NCBI GenBank assembly: GCA_019916065.1
Contig: CM034234.1
Span: 15,989,020 to 16,053,019 of the forward strand
DNA: 64,000 nucleotides
Reading direction: 5' to 3'
Source of the DNA: Vitellaria paradoxa
Lineage: Eukaryota > Streptophyta > Magnoliopsida > Ericales > Sapotaceae
Shown: piece by piece, positions 1-12,410 of the stretch
Numbering within the stretch: position 1 is the stretch's first letter
Layout: every line of letters begins with the position of its first letter
Made by a program: the position numbers and the translations under genes
Notes under the pieces: generated by a model
Told to the model about the DNA's origin: nothing
Database searches by the model: none
The model's input: the letters and a program-made list of their open reading frames with translations, nothing else

Positions 1-1367
1 CTTAGCTAGCATTCAACTTATATCATTTATCAAAGGATGACAACCACAACTTTCAAATACATCTCCCTGTACTTACTATTAGAAAGGAAACACTAAGAAT
101 ATTCATGAAGTCAAAATATTGATAAAACTTTAATTTTGGTAAAATTTTTTAGTTTCTTAAAATACCCTTTAACTTTCTTTTAAATTCAAATTTTAAATCA
201 AATAACGTCTAAAAACTACCTTTAATTAAGTCATCTTACAAATTTAAATTTGTTAGTCACCATATTATTTTACTTTTATACGTCTAAATAATTAAATAAA
301 TAAAATGATAATCACAAATATCATGTGTGCATACTTCTAGTATTTAAATAAAAAGTAGTGTAATTATAAAAGCTATGCATAGAGGGCCTACAATAAAGTA
401 AGCTAAATGGAGCTTAATATTTTACCCAAAATTTTTATAAAATTTTAATTTTTTTACATACTACACGAATTATAAGGTTATAATTTTTTATCAATTTATA
501 CTATCTTTTGACACTCCAAAGGCACCACCCCTATATATAGAAATATAACAACCAACTAATCCAACTTGATGTGTCTTTTTCTATACATTATTAATTAAAA
601 GACTCTATGTAAGATTAATGAAAAGTCATGAAAATCGTTTAGCCACACTCTAATAATACATGTAAAATATTTTTACAACAGCAACAACAACAATAATAAT
701 AATAATTTAGTATAAAATTTTTAAAATTTCATAAATAACAATGATGTGGAATTAAAATTTCTAAAAACAACTGATATAAAAATATGCAAATATCATCCCA
801 TCCATCCATGGCGACTGAATCCAGAAATTAATTTCTCTCCCTTCGCCTTCAAATCTTACGTTGCACATGGAAGTTATGTAATCATAAGAGCACAAAGAGT
901 TTAAAACTAATTGAGCTTCCAATGTTATTATAAATTTATTGATAAAGTTATCTAACAACATCATAAACTCAACATTATCTTTATAATTAATTAAGACTCA
1001 GTTATCTCACAAAATACAAATAATTAAAAGTTAAAATTAAATAACGTCATTAAGTAGATCACATTATTCTTGTTATATATTCATTAAACACACTAGGATA
1101 TATTTATAGACATAAGACAACTTAGCTAGTCATTTATTGGCCATTCTTGTCCTCCAAGGCTTCACACACATAGAATCCTCTTCAATGGGTCAAATCTACC
1201 ATCGACCAATCTAGAATCCCTGGGCCGACTCATCAAGTAAAGGTTGATTGGCCATACCCACCTCAAAATTTTTATAGAGAATAATGTATTTTTAAGGATA
1301 TTTTTATAAATTTATCTTAAAAAATATATGCATTAAATTAACATTTTGTCAAATTATCTCAACTAAA
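1..1367. other. AT-rich intergenic flank
   Basis: No gene seen. The stretch is mostly A/T with short poly-A and poly-T runs and an (AAT)n tract near 690-705. Around 420-530 there is a weak resemblance to the segment at 59340-59460: both carry an ACGAATTATAAGGTT-like or GCATGAATTATAAGATT-like core and end in a CTCCAAA block. This suggests an old MITE fragment. The few reading frames here are short and of low complexity. The only less AT-rich patch, 1140-1260, gives no recognisable protein. Confidence 0.5.
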
Positions 1368-3300
1368 TTACATGAATTTTTTTATCATTTCACGTACAAT
1401 GCGACGCGCCATCATCTGCTCCGGCGGCCTCTGCTGCCACCGCTTCATACATTGCTTATGGAACCTTATTTCACAACCTTCGGATTCACAGCGATAGAAA
1501 AAGTTGTCTATGGAATATATCGAACGGCCGCATTGGCCACAATGTCCAACTAAAAATTTTAAAAATTGTGTCCCCGTCAAATGGAGGGGGTGTGGGTGAG
1601 TTTCGTAGATATAGGTTCGGACCCAATCAGGGATATGCGAAAACGGCTTCTTATCCTCCCACATGCATCGGACGCAAACAGATTGTCGGCATTCTTTACA
1701 ATCGTAAAACCACCACTCGGGATTTATATCATCCTCGCAAATTTCACAATAGTATTCATCATCATCTTTGACTGAATGATAATTTAGGGTAAATGGATGT
1801 TTGTCGTACCTATGCTTAAATTCAAGTGGCAACAGAGCACACGTGTAGTGCAAGTTGACTTCACAAATGCTACATCCAAACGAGAACTCATCAATATCTC
1901 GATTGCATGCAACACAATGTTGAGACCTGCCGAGACAATCCTCACTCAAATAAAGTGGGTGCTGCCCGTGGACTTGATGCTTGATTACGGTTGGAAGGGA
2001 AGCACACCTTACATCAAGGCAGTAATTGGGGCACACTTCGCATCGGAATCTAAAACCTTCTGAAGCACATTGACAGTTGTTACACCTCGAGTTTTTTCTT
2101 TCTGCATGGAGGGTAAGCTTGTGTGGATGACCCGGATGCTTCACCTCACTCGGCAGCGCAGCACACCATTTGTGGAGAAATATGTCACGAAATTGATCAT
2201 CATCACTAACAGAACTGTAGAATGGATCATTCGAGAGGGGCAACAGACAAGCAATACATTTCTTGTTGGACGGTCCTTCCACCTCACTTTTCAGGGTAAG
2301 TTCACATCCGAATTTCTTAGTTAGCTCTGTTTCATCGAGCTTGCTTTCTCTGTTGTTGTCTCCCAGGCCAAGTTGCTCGACAAATTCGAGAAAAAGATGG
2401 TCTGTTTCATGTTGTGGCAAGCTCATCGTGGAACTGGCCTCAGCAAAATTGTCAAGAATTTCACATCTAACCAGGAGAGAGAAAAAAAATCAAGGAAAAT
2501 TAGAATGTAAATCGAATGATGACAAAAGCATGGATAAAAATAGAATAAAAACAAAACAAAATGTTTAAAAAAAAAAAAAAAAGAGTCATTGTATTAGATT
2601 ACTCAATAACTGCCGGGCAACTCGGATGGACATAAAACCCGCAAGGTTTGCAGTGATAAAGCCACGATTTCTTGATCAAACTTTTATTACAAATTCCACA
2701 GTTGAACTCTCCGCGGAAACTTTTGATTGGGGACGAGTAGGGGAGGACGAGAGGGTGAGTGTGTTTCTGGAATTGGATGATGGCTGGCAATGAAGCACAA
2801 TCCTCATGGACCCAGAATCTGCACTTGAGGCACATATAGGAATGGCCTTCGTGTCTTGTACAACAAGCATCACAAGAGACCATTGCTGAAGTGAGTATAG
2901 GGCTTAATCCGTGCTCATGACAATTGTGGTCAACAATTTGTTCTCTTGATGCACAACATACGCAGACATGATACGAGCAGGCTGAGTCGCGACAACCATA
3001 AATGTATGAATTGGAGGAGTATTGGTAACATTCAATACAAGGATAAAAAGGATTACTAACGAGATCAAGGTTGTGCTCTTTTTCATCCCCACGTCTTCTG
3101 ACGGTCCTCCGATAACTTCGGGGCAATTCTGCGCATATCTTGTGCAGATAAAAAGGACAACCTCGACAACCGTAGGAAGAACCTAAGATCTTTTGTCCGC
3201 ACACTTGGCAGGTATTTTTCTTGCCATCATTTGGATTCTTCTCATTACGAAGAATCAATGAAAGCAAATGAGGATGGAAAGGATGTTTGATTGGTGCCAT
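1368..3300 (-). CDS. DC1 (divergent C1) zinc-finger protein, two exons, 598 aa
   Basis: Cysteine/histidine-rich DC1 protein of the large plant family; members bind zinc and some have been proposed to bind diacylglycerol or take part in hormone and defence signalling. Two open frames on the minus strand join into one gene: exon 1 is 3300-2603, the intron 2602-2467 (136 bp, donor GTAATC, acceptor CTCTCTCCTGGTTAG), and exon 2 is 2466-1368. The phase matches, since GA plus A restores a Glu codon and the frame stays open through CEILDNFAEASS into exon 2. The start chosen is MAPIKHPFHPH, the usual family opening, not an upstream in-frame ATG at 3366. Exon 1 holds about four modules (roughly residues 6-60, 76-120, 130-172, 178-232), each with CxxC, CxxC and HxxC spacing, for example CQVCGQ...CRGCPFYLHKIC. 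Exon 2 adds about five more. A TATA-like CTATTTATAT lies at about 3375-3366. The exact function is unknown. Confidence 0.88.
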
Positions 3301-3639
3301 CTCTCGCTCTTTGTGCGATGAAGATTGTAAGTTTAATGGATGAATTATAACTATTACTGCTCTCAATATAAATAGAGAGATCGATTTCTGGTGGAATCAC
3401 TTAAGCAGTTGGTAAAGACATAAAATTAAAAATTAAAAAAAAAAAAAGGAACATTCGTTGCTTGGTACTCTTGGCCTGGAACAAAAAAATAAAGAAAAAA
3501 TTTTATTTTTCTACAGTGATTTTGTATATTAATATTTTTTAATTAAATACTATATGTAGGTGCGCGGTATTTTTTTTCAATTACATCATTAATTTTGGTA
3601 GAGTAACATAATTTAAAGCTTAATTCCTTTTTGTTTTTA

Positions 3640-5526
3640 TTAAACTTAAGATTGAGTTTTAATTTACGAATTTGAAATCAACGGATTTAATACTAATTAG
3701 TTAAGAAAATTTTCTTAAATATAACTTTATTAGTTTAAAAAATGATTTTTATGATGAATTTGAGTAATTTAATATGAAAAATTTATAATGAATTTCAAAT
3801 TTCACAAAAAAAAAAAAGTAATTATTTGAAATATTTCATAATAACTCTACTATTTTAGAAATAGTGATATCGTTACATTGGTATAATAATCATTAGTAAT
3901 TATTAAAAAGATTTTGTATATTATTACATAAATTAATACTATCACTCATATTTTAATATAATTTAATCTCAAGTTTATTATTTTAAATTTCTTAATTTTT
4001 CAAACGAAGCCTAATGGTTTTTATTTTGTAAGTTGGTTAATCAAATTGTATAAGATGAGGGGATCCTGAGCAGCAAAACTATATAACCACTATTTTGTTT
4101 GTCTTTGAATAAATTAAATTAAATACTTCAATAATTGGGAGTACTAATTATGCCAATAAATTAGATAGCTGCGAACTGTGTGTAACCAGGGAAGACAGTT
4201 ACAAAGAGTTTGTCTTATGTAGTAATCAAAAGTGATTGTATATATAATATTTACCTGCCAACTCAATGAATTATATACAATTTTTGTCCTCTTTTTTTTA
4301 GCATTAAAAAAACAAAACAAAATAAATGTGTAATATATTCTGTTACTTTAGAAATAAAGAAACAAAACAAAAAAATTACTAAAATTATTCACTAGATAAT
4401 TTACACAAGGGAATATTACATTACTTGCAACTAGGATAATATATATGATTCCCATGCACTTAAAAGATATTCGGTCGATAATATTCTTGCTTTCACTTTT
4501 TGAAGTTGGAGTAAAGAAACGAATGCCTCTCAAATCCGCAATTCTTTTCCTTTTTCTTAATTTCCTACCCCGTACTTATTCTCATCCAGAGAAATATTTT
4601 TTCTAAATTAGGATTATTATATATGCAATTCTTTATTAATAACTATTTCCCTCCTACACAAATATTGAAGCGCAAGAAATCAAGGCATGCAGTAATTTCA
4701 ATATAATTTATGATGCAATTTCTTGGGATGATTAATTAGTTTATTTATTCTTTGTATGTGACATTAGTACGCTTCATTTACAGAATTTTTGATCTTTGAA
4801 AAGAAAAAATTAAGAAAAAGAAAAAAGATTCAAACATTTCGAACAAGGTTATTTGGGAAGGGAATCATATGTAGCTTTCTTTTTATAAATGATTAGGTAT
4901 AAATAGCCTTCTTTAGTACAGGATTATTATGCATTTCTTTGTTAACAAGTAAAGCAAGTAATATTTTGTCACTTTAGTTTTTCAAACATGTGTTGAAAAT
5001 GCAGTAAGGTATATGAATAGAATTTTCAATAACTTATAATTCTATCCTCTCTTCTATTTCCTATTTTATATTTTTTCTTTGTTTGAGTATTATGCATTTC
5101 TTTGTTAACACTCAAAACATCATTTATTCTATCATAGGGGCGAGCTAAGAATTTTACAATTAGTCAGGATAAAATTATACTCTTAATATAAATAAAGGTA
5201 AAGAAAAAATACAACTGAGAGTAAAATCTTAATAATGATGGAACAGAATTATAATTTATAAGAAAAATTAGAGCAAAATTAATAGAATTTTAATGTAATT
5301 TTCTAAATTAGTGGGACAATCGCTTTCACTGGGCCTTTAGTTAGTCCATCCATGGACCGCTATACATGCGCATTTGCACACATTGAACATGCAATAAAGT
5401 AGTGCTTCAAATTCAATTATGGGTTCCCTTTTAATTATATGTGAGCACAATCTAATTTCTTCCATTGTTGCCCCTCATCTTAGTGTTCATAAAAGAATCA
5501 ATTATCCTCTTTGGAAATTTTTGAAG
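3640..5526. repeat. Segmental duplication, copy A
   Basis: Non-coding AT-rich unit present again, diverged, at 6336-9992. Matching landmarks are the TACTATTTTAGAAA block (3850 and 6492), AGTAATTATTAAAAA (3895 and 6522), CTTGCAACTAGGATAATAT (4424 and 6900), CTTTGTTAACACTCAAAACATC (5100) against its counterpart at 7585, and GTGCTTCAAATTCAATT (5402 and 9875). Both copies end in a TCCTCTTTGGAAA/TCCTCTTTGAAAA block near 5510 and 9980. No gene is visible in it. Confidence 0.7.
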
Positions 5527-6335
5527 CCTTAAGAGAATTGAAATTTCATAAAATCTACTAGAATTCCCAATCAATCAATCACACAAACATGAATGTAGAA
5601 GGCAATATAATAAACGAGAAAACTCACACAAAGAAATCCCAAAAACTTTCACTAAAAACAATATTGGTTACAAACTCAAAATTCTCAATAAATCAATTTC
5701 TTGACTCTATACTTTGTTGACGTTTACTTGAATTCTCGATGTACCAACTATTTTAGCGAAAGCCTTTCGACTCCTCGAAGGTACAATACTGGCTCCTCAA
5801 TAGTTTCGCTGAATCCTCAGCGTGCTAAATCCTTAGCGTTTACAAATCTCGAACTCGAACTCTTTTGAATTGAACACCAAACTTGTTGGCTAAGTAATTG
5901 AGAGAACTTTAAACATGTTTCGCTCCTTATTAAATGAATATTCTTTCTACATGTTGAACCCTAAGCATGTCCAGAGATATATATAATAAAATCTGAGACA
6001 CTTAAACTTCAAAACAGAACTTCAAAAGGCCTAAAAATAAGCCTCGCGGGAAGCTCACTCCCGCGGCCTTCTTGCAGCCTTCTCACAATGATCCCGTGAA
6101 TCAGTGCAACCTCCCCACATGGCCAATCTTCAACGCACAGCTCTCGGCTTCATTATATGGTTACTTGCGACCTTCTAGCGATCTTCGTGTGTTGTGCTGC
6201 TCTAGCTCTGTTCGACTTTTTTTAGACTTCCAAGATTATGCAAAAATAATTTTTCCGAGTCCTTTACACTTCTACTTAACTCAAAATTATAGTATCTTAG
6301 CGTACACCAAATCTAAAAGTTACAGATCACTTTCT
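5527..6335. other. Segment between the two duplicated copies, possible LTR remnant
   Basis: About 800 bp that separates copy A from copy B and is less AT-rich than either. Read on the minus strand it resembles the R-U5 part of a plant Copia LTR: a long untranslated stretch that ends in T-rich sequence with GGGATTTCTTTGTGTGAG. No clear TG...CA ends, primer-binding site or target duplication could be fixed. The reading frame at 6072-6359 has no recognisable homology. Identity as a solo LTR is an inference. Confidence 0.3.
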
Positions 6336-7748
6336 TTGACCATGAATTTGATAATTTAAAATTTACAATTTAATTAGTTTAGTTATAAATTTTTATCATA
6401 AATTGAAGTAGTTTAATGTGATGATTTTATGATGAATTGCAAGTTATCACAAAAAAAGTAGTTATCTAAAATCTTTCATAATAATTGTTTTACTATTTTA
6501 GAAAGTAGTGATAATAATAATTAGTAATTATTAAAAAAATTCTGTATATTATTATATAAATTAACTCTATCATTTATATTTTAATATTATTTAGTCTCAA
6601 ATTCGTTGCTTTAAAACCTCTAATTTTCCAAATGGAGGAGCTGGCCTAATTGTTTTTGTGTAATAACAAAGGGTTGTCTTTTGAAGTAATGAAAAGTGAT
6701 TGCTATGTACGTGCCAACGCAATGAATTATGCACAATTTTATGCTTTTTTCGTCATATTAAAAAAAAAAAAGAAAAAAACAGAACAAAACAAAGCAAGAT
6801 TGCCTAATATTTTTTGTTCTATTTAAAGATAAATAGACAAAACAAGGAAAATTACTAAAATTATTCACTAGATAATTTACAAAAGGGAATACAGCATTAC
6901 TTGCAACTAGGATAATATGTATATATTTATATACGATTCCCATACACATAAAGGATATTTGGTTGATATTCTTGCGTTCCCTAGCTGAAGTTGATGAAGT
7001 AAAGAAAAGAATGTATCTCAAATCCACAATTCTTTTCCTTTTTCTTAATTCTCTGCCTCGCACTTAATTATTTTCATCTACAGGTATACTTCTCTTTAGT
7101 TAGGATTATTATATATGCATTTCTTTATTAATAACTTTCCTCTCGTACACAAATGTTGAATCGCAAGAAAGATAGTAATTACTTCAATCTAATTTTAGGT
7201 TCACCTTTACAAGAAAGCAATCAAAATTTCTTGATGGCACAACTCTTTGGGATGATTACTTAGTTTCTTTATCCTTTATATCTGAGATTAGTAAACACAC
7301 TTCATTTGCACAATTTTTTGATTCTAAAAAAATATAAGTTCAAAAATTCTGAGCAACATTCTTTGGGAAGGAAAGCGTACATACCTTTTTCATATAAGAT
7401 TAAATATACATAACTTTCTTTAGTATAGGATTATTATCCATTTCTTGGTTAACAAGTCAAGCAAGTAATATTTCGTCACTTTAGTATGTCAAATAGGTGT
7501 ACTTGAAATGGAGTAAAGTACAACATAAAATTTTTTATTCTATTTATGATTTCATAGTTTTCTTCGTTGGAATATTATGCATTTCTTCATTAATACTTAA
7601 AACATCATTTACTCCATCGTAGGTAGGGGGCGAACACAAAATTCATAATTACAGGGGGAAAATTAAACTTTTAATTTAAATAAGAGAAAATAAAAAATAT
7701 AATGTGAGTAAAAGTTTAATAATAACGGGATAAAAGTATATTTTATAA

Positions 7749-9744
7749 GTTCTCGTTTGGTAGCATTTATATTTTCTATTTATATTCATAGATTTTTTTA
7801 ATCTAGTAACAAGAATGTATTTGTTAAATTTGTTTTTATTTTTTTTATTTTTAAAAATATGAAAAACTTAAACAGAATAACATAAAAAATGTATTTTCTC
7901 TCTCATTTTTTCATTATAAATATTTTGTCAATTTTAACACTTAATTTGTCATTATTGTTACATCATATTAAAATAAATTATTTTATTCAAATATTATATT
8001 AAATAAATTTTTTAATAAATAATATAATATAATTAATTAAATTAATAATTAATTTAACTTAGTTAATTGATTTGAAATATATTTTATTAAATTATTTTTA
8101 ACAAATAATATTATTAACCAAACCAAACCAAACCAAGCCTTTTCCCACTAGGTGGGGTCGGTTATATGAATTTGTCGACGCCAATTTGATCTGTTTAGGG
8201 GCATGTCCTCCGATAAATCTAGGTAGGTTAGGTCATGTTTAATGGTTTCTTTCCAGCTTCTCTTGGGTCTTCCTCTACCTCTCCTACTCCTAACAATCTC
8301 CATACTTTCACACCTTCTAACGGGTGTCTCTGCTGGACGCCTTCTAACGTGGCCAAATCATCTTAATCGATTTTCTCTCATTTTATTTTCAATCGGTGCT
8401 ATTCCTACTTTGCCCCTAATCTCCTCGTTCCTAATCCTATCTTTCCTTGTAATCCCGCACATCCACCTTAGCATCCTCATCTCCGCAACTGCCATCTTCT
8501 GACTATGATTATGCTTTACTGCCCAACACTCTGATCCATATAGCAGCGCTGGTCTAACCGCTACCTTATAATACTTTCGTTTCACCTTGAGGGGGATTTT
8601 TCAATCGCACAAAACCCCCGAAGCACTCCTCCATTTGGTCCATCCAGCTTGAATCCTGTGACTTACATCAGTATCGATCCCTCTATCTTGTTGCACCATA
8701 GATCCAAGGTACCTAAATTTATCTTTCTCTACAATCTTTTGTGTGCCTAGACTTACTTCTAGACTACTCGTTATCCTACTTTGACTAAACTTACATTCCA
8801 TATATTCCGTCTTGCATCGGCTTAGCCTAAACCCTTTTGTCTCTAACGTATCCCGCCACAATTCTAGCTTAGCATTCACTCCTTCTCTCGTCTCATCTAC
8901 TAAAATAATATCATCTGCAAATAGCATACACCACGGCACCTCATCCTGAATATGTCTTGTAATCTCATCCATAACTAAAGCAAACAAGTACGGACTTAAC
9001 GCTGAGCCTTGATGTAAACCAATCGTAATAGGGAACTCATTAGTCTCTCCACCAGTTGTCCGTATAGATGTCATGACTCTATCATACATGTCCTTTATCG
9101 CCTCAATATATGCGACACACGCTCCTTTCTTTTCCAATACTCTCCATAGAATCTCCCTAGGAACCCGATCATATGCCTTCTCTAAATCGATGAACACCAT
9201 ATGTAAATCTTTTTTACCTTCTCTATACTGTTCCATTAACCTCCTCAAGAGAAAGATAGCCTCCATGGTTGATCTTCCAGGCATGAAACCAAATTGGTTC
9301 TCTGAAACGTTTGTTGTCCTTCTTAGTCTTCTCTCAATAATTCTCTCCCATAATTTCATCGTATGGCTCATCAATTATTTTAATAATTATTTTAACAAAT
9401 AATATTATTAATTTAATAATTAAAATTAATAAGAAATATACTTTATTAAATTATTTTTAATAAATAATATAGCTAAAATAATTTATTTTAATTAACTAAT
9501 TAAATAATAATTTATTTAATTAAGTAAATTAATTAATATGAAATATGTTTTCTTAAATTCAATTAATGTAAGAATAATAAAATTAGATATTTTGTTAAAA
9601 TAAAAATTAATTATTGTAAATAAAATTATATTTTTAAATACAGTTTTAGTTTTTATATTAGAAAAAATAGAATAGAAAATAAAAATAAGAAAACATAAAC
9701 TATTAAATTTAAACAGAAAAATGAGAACATTACCAAACCGATCC
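7749..9744. mobile_element. TIR element inserted in copy B and itself split by a LINE
   Basis: The ends are TTCTCGTTTGGTAGCATTTA on the left and, read inverted on the right, GGATCGGTTTGGTAATGTTC, so they form imperfect terminal inverted repeats around GTTTGGTA. TAAG occurs on both flanks, consistent with a short TAA-type target duplication. Without the internal LINE the element is about 0.7 kb of nearly pure A/T with no coding capacity, so it is non-autonomous. PIF/Harbinger or hAT affinity is not settled. Confidence 0.6.
8118..9380 (-). mobile_element. 5'-truncated RTE-type LINE with broken reverse transcriptase
   Basis: The minus-strand frame 9374-8601 encodes a non-LTR reverse transcriptase: [34 protein letters not shown] and the catalytic LFADDIIL are visible. 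The frame continues through a TGA at 8601-8603, an apparent CGA-to-TGA change, into 8585-8358 (VRPALLYGSECWAVK, then MRMLRWMCGITRKDR). A second in-frame TGA replaces the Trp of RLRWFGH. The element begins inside the RT domain, so it is 5' truncated. Its 3' end is a (GGTTT)n-like tail instead of poly-A. It is flanked by an approximately 26-bp target duplication, 8091-8117 and 9385-9411, with one length difference. The element is dead. Confidence 0.88.
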
Positions 9745-9992
9745 TAAGAAAATTATAGCAAAATTAATAAAATATTTGTTTTTTCAAATCAATAGGAGCA
9801 ATTGTTCTCGTTAGACCTTTAGTCATTCCGTCAATAAACTATCACACGCGTACATGTTGGACACGCAGTAAGATGGTGCTTCAAATTCAATTTTGGGTTC
9901 CTTTTTTTATATGAACAAAATCAGATTTCTCTCATTGTTGACACTCATCTTGGCGTTCATGAAAGAAACAAATATATCCTCTTTGAAAATTG

Positions 9993-10348
9993 TTGATACC
10001 CTACGACAATACTCAAAAGAATGGATAAGGAAAGCCGAGGTAGAGTTGAACCTTAACTGAGTTTGTTGAATCTTAATTAATAAAGTTCATGGATGATGGA
10101 ACTTAGGTTTATATTATATGAACACTAATAAAGATGAGCTGTAGAATTGATTTTGGACTTTTGTTTGATTTAAACGGCCATGGCTAAGGAGAAGGCTGTA
10201 GTCTTCTTCTTTTGATGAAAGAGTATTTATTGATATAGTTGTTATATGAACCATATATAACAGTTATCAGCAGAGAACAACTGACATGAGTTTCTAAAAT
10301 TACTAATAATTAACCAAATTAAACCAAACCTATTGAGCCCAACGACTA
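9993..10348. other. Intergenic stretch without a gene
   Basis: Follows duplication copy B. It contains no open frame of interest. A CCATATATAACAG...TTATATGG-like hairpin near 10230-10265 is the only local structure seen. Confidence 0.4.
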
Positions 10349-10690
10349 GGGGCTCGTTTGGAGTAAAAATAATCTCCAAAAAACTCTATAAATCTCTAAC
10401 AACTCCTCTAACTCTAATTTTCCCACCATCTTTCAATATTTCGCTAAAAAAAAATCTAAAAATAGGTTAACCGAATGTATAAATTTTTTATACAATCACA
10501 TTCTTTGTGTCGAAAGCTTTCAAATGAGTACCATTGTCGCTATTTTTTTAAATTTTTTTTGAATCCGTGGGAACGGATTTGGAAAACCGTTCTCACGGTT
10601 TGTAATTTTTCAGAAAAAAACGGCGCCAAAATTAACTCCAAACCACATTTTATCTCAATTTATCTTATTTTTTCTTACTCCAAATGAGCC
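10349..10690. mobile_element. MITE, 342 bp, CTA flanks
   Basis: Left end GGGGCTCGTTTGGAGTAA; right end TTACTCCAAATGAGCC, its inverted counterpart. CTA lies directly on both sides, the 3-bp target duplication expected of PIF/Harbinger-type elements. The 3' part (TTTATCTCAATTTATCTTA then TTTTTTCTTACTCCAAA) recurs in the MITEs at 15273-15437 and 46898-47057, so these share a family. No coding capacity. Confidence 0.7.
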
Positions 10691-11582
10691 CTAGATCTAC
10701 CGTTATTTATTTATTCATTAGGTTCCGTTTGGGAAGTTACAAATTCTAATTACTCAACTTTTTAACTTTTTTTGGATTGACCAAATTTATCTTCTTACAT
10801 TTTAAATTTTATTTTTTATACCATAAAAAGTAAAAATATCAAATTAACAAAAAATTAAAAAACCTAATTACTAAAAAGTTAACTTTTTTCTCTTGTTAAA
10901 AAATTAATTCCCCCAAATTAAGACTTATTTTATGAACGGAAGGCCGTATCTGATAGGATTTTATTAGTAGCCTTCACTTTATAGTAGAGAAATATTATGG
11001 TTACATAAACATTAATTAGGCCAAATAATTATGAAAGCATGGATGCTTACCATTACGATTTTTAAACAGAAAATGATCCTAATGAAACGCCAGAAACATT
11101 GTCCACCCACGTGCAATATTGATACTATCCATTCTAAGTTAACAAGAAAAAACCGCAATCTCATAGTCCCTCAGCCTTCCCAGTTTAGATGTAATTCAAA
11201 TTGACCAATTAAGGAGAGCCACCATCCAAATTCGGAAATTCCTTAGTTACCGAAAACTGCACTAATTCTAAGTCAAATGAGCAAGAACTTTGATGCATAT
11301 AATTAAGGTGGTGTTTTGGTTTATAAAAATAAAAAATAAAAATAAAAAAATTAGTGTAAAAATCACAAATAATGAAATTTAATGAGATAATATAAAAAAA
11401 AATAAAAATTTACTTATTTATTTATTTATGTTTATTATTATTTTATGTTTTTGAGTGTCCAAACACCATCTAAAATTTTTCATCACATAGTTACCCTCAG
11501 CCTCAGCTGATATCATGATTGGTGCCTCTCTCAACCCATGAATAGTTGTCATGAGCTGGATCCCATATATTTAAGTTTCAGC
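10691..11582. other. Intergenic stretch with MITE debris
   Basis: AT-rich, no gene. Two regions begin or end in GTTTGG/CCAAAC-type ends. The one near 10725-10925 starts GTTCCGTTTGGGAAGTTAC, and the one near 11305-11475 runs from GTGGTGTTTTGGTTTATAA to GTCCAAACACCATC, ends typical of short TIR elements. Clear target duplications were not found. Confidence 0.35.
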
Positions 11583-11845
11583 CCCTTTAGGGGTGGCTGA
11601 GTGGAAGTCAGGCTCGCCTTAGAGTTCGGGCCTCTCGAGGTTCCGGGTTTGACTCCCCCACAGGGGTGGGTTATCGCTGTAATAGCGGGTGCCTAATGGC
11701 CTCCTCTCGATCGTGCCGATCAGCCAGAGCTTGCCTAGGCTAGTTAACTCTCCAGGGGCCTTTGCCGGCTAGGGTCCTGGAGCGTGCTTCACCCTGTGCG
11801 CACCCCAGTACGAGGTAGCGGCTGCCGACTTCCACGTATCAGAAG
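11583..11845 (+). mobile_element. tRNA-derived SINE (divergent copy)
   Basis: The head carries RNA polymerase III promoter elements: an A-box-like GGTGGCTGAGTGG at 11591 and a B-box-like GGTTCCGGGTTTGACTCC at about 11640. The body (GCTTGCCTAGGCTAG, CTTTGCCGGCTAGGGTC, TGTGCGCACCCC, GGTAGCGGCTGC) matches the SINEs at 47183 and 54630 in order and spacing, although the head is considerably diverged. It is not a functional tRNA gene because no acceptor stem closes. Confidence 0.8.
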
Positions 11846-12033
11846 TTTCAATCGGTAGACACATATAGACATGATGTCTTTGGAGTGATAAAAGAAAAAG
11901 GCAAAATAAGATAAAATTAGATAAATTGTGGGTTTATAATTTGTATAGTGACATAAAAAAATAAATAATTTTAGAAATTTAAAAAAATTTTTAAAGGTTT
12001 ACAACAAATTAAGTAGAATCATAAGCAATCAAG

Positions 12034-12070
<37 letters not shown>
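11846..12070. repeat. Spacer ending in (TA)n(GA)n microsatellite
   Basis: A (TA)8 tract at 12035-12050 is followed by (GA)10 at 12051-12070, immediately against the MITE that starts at 12071. The rest of the spacer is AT-rich with no gene. Confidence 0.8.
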
Positions 12071-12071
<1 letters not shown>

Positions 12072-12410
12072 GGTGTTTGGAAGTTAAAAAAAAAACTTAA
12101 GTTTTGGTTTTTTTTTTTTTTTTTTTTTTTTGCACTTTTTTGTGTGCTTGGTTGAACTAAGTGGAATTTTTAGTATTTTTTTAGTAACTTTTGGGTGTTT
12201 GGTAAATTTTTTACTGTAGCAAAGTAAAAAAGTTGTAACTTTTGGGTGTTTGGTATATTTTTTACTGTAGCAAATCAAAAAAGTTGTAATTATGGAGTGG
12301 TACTTTTTACTGTAGCAAATCAAAAAAGTGACAAAATTTGTGATTTTATCAAACACACAAAAATTAACTTTTGGTATTTTTTTACTAATTTTTGAGTTAC
12401 CAAACACCCT
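12071..12410. mobile_element. MITE with GGGTGTTTGG ends and internal repeats
   Basis: Left end GGGTGTTTGGAAGTTAAAAA; right end GAGTTACCAAACACCC, inverted. Inside, a unit containing CTTTTGGGTGTTTGGTA, then TTTTTTACTGTAGCAAA, then AAAAAAGTTGTAA occurs two to three times in tandem (12170-12350). The element therefore contains copies of its own terminus, which suggests internal duplication or nested insertion. The 120-aa minus-strand frame across it is low-complexity Lys-rich sequence and not a gene. Confidence 0.6.

Larger units (their letters stand above)
6336..9992. repeat. Segmental duplication, copy B (interrupted)
   Basis: Second copy of the unit at 3640-5526. It is co-linear from 6336 to about 7748, then broken by an insertion of about 2 kb, and resumes at about 9745 (GAAAATTATAGCAAAATTAATA, compare copy A at 5260). 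Copy A therefore shows the empty site, where TTTATAAG runs straight on into AAAAATTAGAGCAAAATT. Confidence 0.7.

Noticed and set aside
5527..6335. Confident solo LTR call
   Set aside because: Composition is suggestive, but no TG...CA ends, target duplication or primer-binding site could be shown.
8242..8502. Plus-strand 86-aa frame (and its counterpart at 30061-30327)
   Set aside because: Antisense shadow of the LINE coding region, which reads correctly on the minus strand.
11583..11660. Possible tRNA-Ser-like gene
   Set aside because: A and B boxes are present but no acceptor or anticodon stem pairs; the downstream body marks it as a SINE.
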